64,000 nt of DNA from Flaveria trinervia (taxonomy: Eukaryota > Streptophyta > Magnoliopsida > Asterales > Asteraceae). Position numbers and translations under genes: made by a program. Within the stretch, counting starts at the first letter, position 1, and each line of letters begins with the position of its first letter. Shown here piece after piece: positions 45,145-54,760 of the stretch. The notes under the pieces are model-generated. The model saw only the letters and a program-made list of their open reading frames with translations, was not told where the DNA came from and searched no databases. Location of the stretch: contig CM046443.1 of assembly GCA_025506515.1 (NCBI GenBank), forward strand, positions 42,645,331-42,709,330. Direction: 5' to 3'.

Positions 45145-46541
45145 GGACCTAGATCTATCTATCGTCTTACCTTCTTCATAACCCCCTCATACTTCTTGTA
45201 CTTTTCCTCTCTTGTGACTCCTGCATATATTTCAAATGCAAAACAGAGTCATGTCACATTTTGGAATTGGAGGGCTTGTACTATATCCTACGTGTCATAG
45301 AACAGTGGCCACTTGTATAGAGTGTAGACGTCATTAGCTAACAAGTTGGTAAGCCACATCAGGTTGAATACCCTGATAGTATCCATTCTTCCCTCTTTGT
45401 TCAGAACTATGACAGCTTCCCCTATTCTCCAATCATAGTACCACCATTTGAAGTGAGAAGTGAAGTCCTGTGGCATCTCCCATAGAAGGATCTTTGACAT
45501 TGTTTGTGGAGGACTCCACTTCAGCACTATCTTTGCCTTTTCAGTTAAGGATCAACTTCAAAACGTTTGATATACCTCGTAGGTTGTTGAGGTTTGAAGT
45601 TGACCCACCTGGTGTGGTACTCTTTCTTCAAGGCAGCCTCAAACCAGCCTAACATCTTTCTCGGGTCAGCCTATAATAGCTTTAGTTTAGCCAACTGGTT
45701 GAGCTCAAAACCAGGTAGAGACTTTAGATCATGTGGAATCTAAAATACTCAATACCTTTCTCTCTCTTCACTGCGTATACATTAAGATCATCAAAAAGTG
45801 CCCACGTAATAATCTTGCCTGACACCTTGTGATATTTCTTCACATTGTAGAGCTTGGTGTAGATACTCTGTTTAGGAGCAGCACGTCGGGCTCGGATCTC
45901 GTCAAAACAAGCAGCCCATTTAGCCTTTCTGATATCAACATCAGTGTTTGAGGCTTGGGCTTGTTCTTCAACCTTCTCGAACTCTTGCTCCATCTTATCT
46001 AGTATCTCAAATGTATCACCGACTAGGGAGTCACCCAAATTGGGGACCGCATTTCCCTTTTTGTCAGCGTACTCGGGATAGTGTTCTGCAGTGATGTCCT
46101 CTATCTCTATTTCATCAATGTCGTTCAGCTCGTCGTCATTGGTTTTTACAAAGGTTAGAACGTCCTTGACAATCTCATCAGGATTGAGCTTGAACATTTC
46201 TGCAATTTGCTCATCAGTGAGATTATGAATGATCTCTCCTTCTTCAGGAGTGTACATTATAGATCTCCTGACTATACCCTGCAGATCAAGAATCATCGTA
46301 AGCTGAGTCTTGATCTGTTGGAGGGGAGAAACATCATGTTCATCCCTCTGAAAGTTTGGATCTGCTTGATTTATACATGTAACATAACAATCATTAGTTA
46401 ATAATCAAGACAGAAATACCAAATAACAATAATCAAGATATAAACATTATGTACACAAGTTTAATACAGGATTCGAATACAAATTATTTCAATAACATAA
46501 ATAACTAAACATTACTCTTATCTTGTATCCTCTACTCTTCT
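45145..46541 (-). pseudogene. Element G 3' coding region (acidic protein, function unknown)
   Basis: The main open piece 45724-46296 (190 codons from ATG; in-frame sequence continues upstream to about 46400) is acidic: EEGEIIHNLTDEQIAEMFKL, DELNDIDEIEIEDITAEHYP, then KYHKVSGKIITWALFDDLNV. The last part resembles IIAWMYDADRRALILQ of D's 3' ORF by pattern. Downstream, after shifts, come WFEAALKKEYHTRWVNFKP (about 45660-45600) and 45288-45527 (FKWWYYDWRIGEAVIVLN, LYKWPLFYDT). 46380-46541 is AT-rich without a gene and has intron-like edges. No membrane span. Probably a diverged 3' ORF of the same broad class. Confidence 0.55.
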
Positions 46542-46734
46542 TGAAAGGATCGAGATCTAGTTTGATCAATTAGATTAGGATTTGCAGTGAAATAGCACAT
46601 GAATTAGACAAAATTCTAGCAAAAATAATATGAATATTCAATTAAACAGTAACAGTTATAGAGAGAGATTTTTCTGCAAAAAGAATGTTTACATTCATGC
46701 ACAAACTTCCCGTGGGGGAAATTAGGTCAACATT

Positions 46735-46782
46735 CCTTTTATAAGGAATGTGACATCAGCTGACGTCACTTGATAGTGACAT
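46735..46782 (-). promoter_or_regulatory. Element H LTR core promoter: hairpin, TGACGTCA, TATA box
   Basis: Reading the minus strand, GATGTCACTATCAAGTGACG forms a hairpin overlapping TGACGTCA (46761-46768), followed by the TATA box (plus-strand CCTTTTATAA, 46735-46744). The same block is in the other LTR (TGACGTCA at 58043-58050) and corresponds to 13097-13143 in C. TGACGTCA is the full palindromic form of the plant bZIP (TGACG) site; binding is inferred. Confidence 0.65.
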
Positions 46783-47108
46783 CTAACTGATTTATACAAA
46801 CAACTAAAAGTAAACTAAACTACTGAAGATGTCCACAACAACTGAGGACACCTTCACTAAAAGCTAAGTATAAACTAACATTACAACTACTGAAGTTATA
46901 ACATCTGAAGTATAAGAACTTCAGATGTTTTACATAACATAAAACTACTGATTAAAAACTACTGAAATGTAAACCATCACAACTACTAAAGAGAAATACG
47001 TCAGCTGTTGTCACAACTTCTGAGAACTTTGTCTTCAGACTTTGTCTTCAGCAGTTGTCTTCAGCAGTTGTCTTTAGACTTTGTCTTCAGCATTTGTATT
47101 CAGCATTT

Positions 47109-47394
47109 GTCTTCAGACTTTGTCTTCAGACTTTGTCTTCAGACTTTGTCTTCAGACTTTGTCTTCAGACTTTGTCTTCAGACTTTGTCTTCAGACTTTG
47201 TCTTCAGACTTTGTCTTCAGACTTTGTCTTCAGACTTTGTCTTCAGACTTTGTCTTCAGACTTTGTCTTCAGACTTTGTCTTCAGACTTTGTCTTCAGAC
47301 TTTGTCTTCAGACTTTGTCTTCAGACTTTGTCTTCAGACTTTGTCTTCAGACTTTGTCTTCAGACTTTGTCTTCAGACTTTGTCTTCAGACTTT
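47109..47394. repeat. Minisatellite: 22 perfect 13-bp units in element H LTR
   Basis: GTCTTCAGACTTT is repeated exactly 22 times (286 bp), with degenerate units before it (from about 47030) and GTCTTCAGCTG closing it. Because 13 is not a multiple of 3, all three frames read the same repeated peptide; those open frames are artefacts. The other LTR has three units (58398-58436) before it is truncated. Confidence 0.95.
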
Positions 47395-47487
47395 GTCTTC
47401 AGCTGTTGTAGATCACTTCAGTTGTTTTGATGTCTGTGGACTTAAGGTTTTTCTGATCTGCTCATTGTTGTTTTGATGTCTGTGGGA

Positions 47488-50400
47488 CTTAAAATTATTA
47501 AGGTCCCACTTATTGGCAGAAACAAAATCTGGATCAGCTCAGAATTCTTCAATATAAGCTCAGGTCAGGGAAGAGATTTCAGAAGGTTTGATTGGCAAAG
47601 GATGAATGGGAACTCTATCTTGGGGAATTGGACACAGAGCTGTTACCCCATCCATGAAACCTACTTCCCATGATAAGTCTGTAAGACTCCCTGACATAGG
47701 CCTCAAGGAAAACAACTTGTTCTTCAGCTCCACTTCAAAGAAGAACTCAGGCCCATAGTACTTAGATAAGTACTTAATATGCTCTCCATTTTTCAGCTCC
47801 ATAGTTATTATCTCTCTGTATGCAAACTCATCAGGATGAGTGCCTTCAAGCAATAACTGGAGCTCATTTCTTCTTATTTCTTCAAGCTTCTTGTAGATTA
47901 ATCCCTTCTTTACCATTTTGTTTTCTAGTAAAGTTGTGGAGTCATTTTAGACTTGTAAGCTCTCTTGAAGTCATCAAGAATTTGCCAGGGTGACACTACA
48001 ATGGCCAGCATTATCATAACATCTACAATTTTCTTTACTTGGCCATTGTATCTGCTTGGAATCTTCATTTTCTGAATTCTGTCACTTACTCTGGGGTCAG
48101 ACCAAATTCTCACGCTCTTTTTCTGATATTGGAATGTAAATCTGAGAGCATACAACCTCTAAGCATGTTTCTTCATAGCTTGTATGGATAAGACTTGGAA
48201 ACTCTTTATCAATCATCCTTAACAGCTGTTCATCATGTTGTTGTGTTGTTCTTCTTCTTCAAGTTTGACTTTTACCATTTGCCTTTGGAAGTCAGGTGTG
48301 ATTATTGTTGGTTGAATCGTAGGCTAGGCATTTTTATTTTAAGAATAGTAGAGAGTGGCATACTATCATCCTCATCATCATCTTCTTCTTCTTCCATCAT
48401 CAACACCCTTCTCTTCCTCTTAGGTACATCATTGGTAATGGATTCAGTAGGTTTCTTAGTTAAAGGAGTTGGTTTTGAGGGTTGTGAAGGTCGTTATTTG
48501 GTTTGGGTGATAGTGCAGGCTGCTCTAACATCTTGGATGTGAGTGAAGCTTTGGATAATTTTGCCATATCAGTCCTTTTCCTAGCACCAACTTCATCAAG
48601 AGCTTCTATGATCAATCCTTTGTTAAATACTTCAGATGAACAGATTCTGGTGGTTATCTCCAAAACTGTCTCTGGACCATGACTTTACTTTAATGATTGA
48701 CCCTCCCAGATGTTTTGATATAAATTGCCATAGTTTCCAGCCTTTCTCTTTCTTTCTCACTCCAACTTGCCCATCTTTGTTCAATTCTTGAATCTCTAAC
48801 CTTCTGATCTCAGAGTCAAGTTTGGCAGTGTCAAATCCTTGTCTGAAGAGTTGATCAATAATCTTATCCATAGATCTGCTATGTTGCTCATCAGCTTCTT
48901 TGATCAATTCTTCTAACATTTTCTCACCTTTAGTCTTTTAGAGCTTTTCTTTTTGTAGGTGATCATCTCCTTTTCTTCTACTCTTTTTCTACTTCCTATT
49001 CAGCTTTTTCTTTTGTCTACTTTCACTGACTTAGACTCCCCTTTTTTGGTTGCATTGGATTTAGGGGTGTGAATGTCAGAAAGTCGCTTCGAAACCACGG
49101 CATCAACTAAAGATTGAAGAGTTGAGGAAAGCCTCTCATCAATGGCTTGATGTACAGTGTTTGGTGATTATGGAAGTGATGAGAGGTAAGGTTGTTTGAA
49201 AGGCAGCAACCATTTGCTCAGAGGGGTTTTGACCTTGAGAAATGGCACCTGAAGCATAGGCTGGTGGCAAATTTGTTGCGAGTGGCTCAGTGTTTGGGAT
49301 AGTTTCAGGAGAAACTGCCATCTGTGGGTGAATGTGGGCAGATGGACTTGATTCTTGTGACATTTTGGCAAACAGTTCTTGTAGTCTGTATACCTCAGTC
49401 TCAAGAATAGTATTGTGGGCTAGAACATCAAAGAAAAAGCCCAGGTCATCATCAGTCTGTGCTGAATCAGCTGACCTCCTGATGAAATCAGGATGAACAT
49501 GTGCTAAGTGTAGATCAGCATTCCCATGTGCTCCTATTTCTCGGATTTGAGGACTTCTGCCTCAGGATGATGTCCTTCATTGGCAGTTGCCTCTGGTGAG
49601 GACTTAGAAATGATACCATCTTCATCCTGATCATGTGCTGAACAAGGAGAAGAGGCAGCCTCACCAGATGTTCTAATCTCCTCCTCTACCAGGGAGTGAA
49701 CTCTGTAATCCTATGCTGTGGGTATCAGCTACATTATAATCCTCTCCCTCAATGTTGAGGTTTGCCCGTGGTAATAGGTTTTTGGGGAGGGGTAGAGGAA
49801 TGTAGTTGAGTCAGCACTTACGCAATAACCACAAGTGGGCTTGTAGGGGTGGCTTCAGGGAGATAGGTGTGAAAAGGATTGCACCTGGGGTGAATGGTGC
49901 TCTTCAATGGCAATCCTCTCAAGTGAGAGAAATTCCAGTAATGTGGTTTCCCCATTTTTGGTTGCATCAGGATCCTGTTGAGAGGATACCTGAGCGGTTT
50001 TAGCTGGTAAAGTCCTGGAAACTACAGGGGGATTACTACCCATAGTTTCAACCTGCCTTTGTGTTGCAGGGCATCATCAGGGGACTCAACTCCTGAGTAG
50101 CCTTTTTGGTTTGTTTGGAATGAGGTTTGGAGGGGACTTTGGATCTGGAGGATGAGGCTGTGGGTACCTTCTGCTTGGGTTTTAGCAGTTTGGCAGCCTC
50201 TTTGAGGTGTGGGTCAGAGTGTGCCTGGAGTATACCTCTGGCAAAAGTACCACAGCAGGGGACCAAGGACATCAGATTGTAACTGATTCATGATTATGGC
50301 CATAAGAATAGAATACAATGCCTGCTGCCACCTCGATGACATTTGATCCCATGAAGAGGTTTTGGGGGCAAGGCAAACATTGATCAAGTGGAAGATTAGG

Positions 50401-50806
50401 CGTTCAGCATCATGAAAGTGCTTCTTCAGAATGGTTGTAGCACTTAGGTTGCCTTCATTGCCATGGTTGATGAATGAGAGATCAATAGTGCCCTTGGGTA
50501 TTTGGTGACAAAGGTAGCATCATTCAGATCTAGCGTTTGGCGAATGATAGCAGGAGTGACTACCACCTTCTTTTGGTTTACAAATGACTGGAGAGTGATC
50601 GCGACATCATTCTCACCAGTATGGATGGTGACATTTGTCCAGAATTGACGAAGAGAGTCGGGATAGATGGTTGGATTCAGAAGAAAAGCAGTTCGATACG
50701 GGGAATCAATCATAAGATCAATAGCATCATCAAACTTAGTCCAAAAGGTCAATTTTGTGAAGTAGGCAACACAGTTGTGTCGTGGTTTGATTTTCATGGT
50801 CGCCAT
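47488..50806 (-). pseudogene. Element H 3' ORF (frameshifted, function unknown)
   Basis: ATG at 50806. The N-terminal domain is open for 120 codons (50444-50806): KIKPRHNCVAYFTK, LMIDSPYRTAFLLNP, LRQFWTNVTIHTGEN, VVVTPAIIRQTLDLNDA. Later pieces: 50048-50272 (Lys/Pro-rich), 48632-48919 (KIIDQLFRQGFDTAKLDSE), 47925-48155 (VRIWSDPRVSDRIQKMKIPS, VVSPWQILDDFKRAYK) and 47560-47916 (LLLEGTHPDEFAYREI, ALCPIPQDRVPIHPLP). It ends near NKWDL (about 47490). Collinear with the C and I frames, so this is one gene family. No membrane span; the middle is low complexity. Confidence 0.72.
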
Positions 50807-50862
50807 TAATAGAAGATGAACGTTTGGAAATCATTTATGAAAAGTTTGAAGTTAGGGTTAGG

Positions 50863-50870
50863 TATTTATA
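50863..50870 (-). promoter_or_regulatory. TATA box of putative internal promoter, element H
   Basis: TATTTATA on the plus strand (TATAAATA on the minus strand) lies 64 bp before the ATG at 50806, in the context CCTATAAATACC, much like C and I. Confidence 0.5.
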
Positions 50871-51393
50871 GGTTATGAAATGGCTGAAAGAGAACAGCTG
50901 AAAGTTTTGGTTTTAGTCATCAGTTGTTAGAAAACAACTGAAGACATGGTTTTAACTTTCAGATGTTGTAAACAACTGAAGTCTTTGTGTTTGTCATTAC
51001 TAGTTGAAAACTATTGAAGACTTGGGTTTGGCTTCAGTTGTTTTGAAATCAAACAGTAGTTGTTTGAAACAATTAAAGAATAAAATTACTCATCAGTTGT
51101 TGTCGTCAATTCACATATCGCAGTTGTTTCATTTGACCTTAACACTTACTCAGCAGATTATCTGATTTTCAGATGTTTCATTGGTCATCAGTACTTATTT
51201 GTTAGAACATACGTCAGTAGTTATAACCACTTCAGTACTTTGAAACAGATAAAGTACTTCAGTACTTTAAGGATTTAGTCTTCAGTAGTTATGAAAAACT
51301 GCTGAAGATAAAATAACTTTAGTACCTATTTATGACAGCTGTATACTGATGCTCATCAGTACTTGGGAGTTGAGATCATCAGTAGTTGTCAAA
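50871..51393 (-). repeat. Element H spacer with AACTACTG/CAACTGAAG repeats
   Basis: No gene. Copies of CTTCAGTTGTT, CAGTAGTT and AACAACTGAAG recur every 35-60 bp, often as facing pairs forming short hairpins, but more degraded than in C. It lies between the pol stop (51394-51396) and the TATA box. Confidence 0.7.
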
Positions 51394-52990
51394 TTATTCA
51401 AGCTGCAGCATACCAGCCTTAGCACAAGATTTTGAAAAGTTGCACAGTCCAAAGGCATAGTAAATATATCTGCAAGCTCATCAGCACTAGGAACAAACTT
51501 TGGATCAATCAGACCTTTTTCATAACAATCCCTGATAAAATGATGTCTGATCTCAATATGTTTGGTCCTAGAATGCTGGACAGGATTCTTAACAATACAA
51601 AGAGCTGAAGCACTGTCGATCAGTAAAGGAGTCTTAGTCTCTGTAATGTCATAATCAGTAATTGATTCTGAAGCCAGAGTACCTGAGATGTACAACTTGC
51701 AGCAGCAATGTACTCTGCTTCAATAGTGGATGTAGCAACAGAGGTTTGTTTCTTACTCTGCCAAGAAACTAAACAGTTGCCTAGAAATTGGCATCCACCA
51801 GAGGTTGATTTTCTGGTTAATTTACACCCTGCATAGTCACTATCAGAGAAAGCAACTAATTTGCAAGAGTGACCAGTGGAATAGCAAAGTCCTAGAGATT
51901 GAGTTCCTTGCAAATATCTAAAGATCCTTTTGACTGCAATTATATGGGATACTTTAGGTACAGCCTGAAATCTAGCACAGACACAAGTTGCAAAGATGAT
52001 GTCTGGTCTAGAAGCTGTAAGGTACATCAAGGAACCAATCATACATCTGTAAAGAGTTTCATCAACTGCTTTACCTTTCTAATCAGCATCCAGTTGTGTG
52101 GTGCTGCACATGGGAGTGAGCAGGGCTTATAGGTTTGTAAATCAAACTTGTTCAACAAATCCTTTGTACATTTGACTGATGAATAAAAGTACCATCAGCC
52201 TTTTGTTTGATTTGCAACCCTAGAAAGAACTATAATTCTCCATGGCACTTATTTCAAACTTTTGTTGCATCAACTTAGTAAAGGCATCACACAACTGTGG
52301 ATCAGAGGATGCAAAAAATATCATCAACATAAATTTGAACAAGGAGCTTATGCATGCCTACTTTCTTAATGAACAAGGTTTTATCTATGGAGCCTCTAGT
52401 GAAATTATTTTGAAAAAGAAAGTTAGACAGTGTGTCATACCAGGCTCTAGGTGCTTGTTTTAGCCCAAAGAGCTTATCAAGTTTATACACCCAATCTGGA
52501 TGTTTATGATCTTCAAAACCTGGTGGTTGGCACACATAAACTTCTTCTTTTATTTTACAATATAAGAATGCACTTTTGACATCCATTGAAAAGCTTTGAG
52601 ATTATGAAAAGCAGCATAAGCTAAAAACAATCTGATTGCTTCCAGTCTGGCTACAGGGGCAAAGGTTTCATCATAATCAATACCTTCTTCTTGTGAAAAC
52701 CCCTGTACAACCAGTCTGGCCTTGTTCTTGACAATTTGGCCTTTTTCATCAGTTTTATTCCTAAACACCCATTTAGAGCCTATGGCACACTTACCTTGGG
52801 GAAGAGGAACCAGTTCCTACACTTGCTGCTTTTCAAACTGAAGAAGCTCAAGTTGCACAGCTTCAACCCATCCATTGTCTATTAATGCAATATGATAGTT
52901 CTTTGGCTCTTGCTGACTGATGAAGAGAGCATAGAAGAAAAAGTTGGACAATTGACTTCTAGTTGAAACACACAGCATTGATGTCACCAA
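51394..52990 (-). pseudogene. pol: Element H reverse transcriptase and RNase H (frameshifted)
   Basis: Minus strand: 52550-52768 (FRNKTDEKGQIVKNKARLVV, EEGIDYDETFAPVARLEAI), then 52302-52586 (MDVKSAFLYCKIKEEVYVC, LVQIYVDDI), where a base change in the T run just after YVDDI shifts the frame. RNase H: 51620-52042 (RIFRYLQGTQSLGL, SDSDYAGCKLTRKSTSGG, STIEAEYIAAAS) and 51330-51695 (DSASALCIVKNPVQHSRTKH, IRHHFIRDC). The usual end motif is followed by TAA at 51396-51394. Catalytic YVDD and RNase H acidic residues are kept. Confidence 0.88.
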
Positions 52991-54760
52991 TGATGTGAGA
53001 CATGGGGTGATTCTTTAGTTCTTGATACTCAATGAGATCTGTGCAAGTGTTTGTAGGTGATTCAGCAGCAACAGATGGTGATCTAGATTCTTGAAACCTA
53101 GAATGAGATGACAATTCAAATGAAGTAGAGGATTAGAGATCTCATCATCATTGTTGTTGTGGATGGAACTGCTGAAGCTACAGGAACATCAAGTTTAGTA
53201 GACTCAGGCAGTTGATCACTAAAACTTGCATTTATACCAACAGATGGATAACAAGTGGCAGGAGATGATGTATTCACAGAATCTGCAACAGTTGGAGACT
53301 GATAAGGAACATATTGCAGTATGTCCAGATCAAATAACTCCACAGGGTTTTGTGGATTTTCTCCTTTGGAGATTCATTAAACTTGACATGCAAGGTTTCT
53401 TCTACAATCTTTGATCTGCAATTAAAACTCTGCATGCCTTGCAAGTAGAGAATAACCTAACAAAGTACCCTGCATCCACCTTTGATTCAAACTTCTGAAG
53501 TGGGTCCTTTGTGTTGAGAATATAACAGGGACACCCAAATGCTCTAAAGAAGGAAATCAGAGGAGCCAAATGATGTAACACTTCATAAGGAGTCTTCATC
53601 AACCTTTGATTTACCAATACTCTATTTTGCACATAGCAAGCTGTGTTAACAGCTAAGCCCAAAAGGTTAGTGGCAAACCAGAATCAGCCAACATTGACCT
53701 TGCAGCTTCAATAAGGGTCCTGTTCTTTCTCTCCACCACTCCATTTTGCTCAGGGTTCTTGGAATGCTAAACTGCCTCTTGATTCCCTTAGAGAAATAGA
53801 ATTCATCAAGTGTGTGATTTCTAATTCTGTGCCATTATCACTCCTCACACACTTGACAGAAAGAGAATACTGCTTTTCCACATGCAACACAAAGTAGATG
53901 ATATTTGACTAGCCTCATCTTTTGAATGTAGAAGAAGGTCCATACAAATCTAGAATAATCATCCACAATTACCAGACAGTATTTGTTCTTTGCCATGCTC
54001 ATCACTCTTACTAGACCAAAAAGATCCATATGCAGTAATGGCAAGCAAGCAGTGGACTTTGATTCTTCTATTGGAGGGAATGATACTTTATGTTGCTTTA
54101 CTTTTAAACAAGCAGAGCAGTTATCATCACATTTGAACTCCTTTAATGGTAGACCTCTCACTAAGCGATGAAGGTTCAGCTGGTTCATGTTTCTAAGGTT
54201 CACATGACCAAGCCTTCTATGCCAAAGCTAGATTCCTGAGGAGAGGCTTGGAGAATAGACATGGATGGCCTTTTAGATCAATTTTCTTGGATAAGTCTAA
54301 CATATACTCTTCTTTCCAATCCTGTTGGCTTTCAGGAGAGTATGTTCATCAATATCTTGTCAATAATATTCAAAACATTGAAAGACAGAATTCGACAGTT
54401 CTGACTGGTGAAAAGTGGCAACATGCCCTTTATCACACATTTGACTGACACTCAACAAATTGTACTTGAGATTCTCCACATGGTTGACATCATCAAACCT
54501 ATTTCACCATTTGAAACAAAGCCTTTTCCCGATGATGTAACCCGTAGCATCATTACAAAAGATACAAATCCCTTCTTTCCTTGAGAGTAGTCATGAGAAG
54601 AGATCTGCTCCCATCATATGCATAGATCTCCACTGTCCACATACCAGATGCTTCTATGGCATGTTGAAGAACCCTACATATATCGTAACAACTAGTTAGC
54701 TTTTGAGATCCAAACCATTTTGGGTTTAGGTCTGTTCTCATCAACAGATTTTATACTAAC
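52991..54760 (-). pseudogene. pol: Element H protease and integrase (frameshifted)
   Basis: The protease site is near 54640-54615: VDSG is kept but the following residues (Asp-Leu-Cys) are altered and a stop follows. 53838-54203 holds the pre-integrase and core: CSACLKVKQHKVSF, HMDLFGLVRV with the first Asp, and VDDYSRFVWTFF. The middle Asp region lies in another frame near 53840-53810. 53402-53662 is the C-terminal piece (NTACYVQNRVLVN, AFGCPCYILNT). 52991-53400 is the Ser/Thr-rich linker to RT. Confidence 0.85.

Larger units (their letters stand above)
46542..47467 (-). repeat. Element H 3' LTR
   Basis: On the plus strand it starts TGAAAGGATCGAGATC, which is the LTR end on the minus strand. 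It is near-identical to 57824-58330 over the first 500 bp. It carries TATAAAAGG (minus strand, 46735-46744), a TGACGTCA palindrome (46761-46768), CTTCAG-rich U3 and a 22-unit minisatellite. The LTR start and polypurine tract are missing; instead an 18-20 bp segment (TTGTTTTGATGTCTGTGG) occurs twice near 47425-47442 and 47468-47486. Confidence 0.85.

Noticed and set aside
47109..47394. Regular direct repeats resembling a CRISPR array
   Set aside because: Units are contiguous without unique spacers, lie in an LTR and there are no cas genes.
47008..47476. Three overlapping open frames of 118-140 codons with repeats of SSDFVFRLCLQTL
   Set aside because: All three are translations of the 13-bp minisatellite in different frames; a 13-bp period forces identical peptides. 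No gene.
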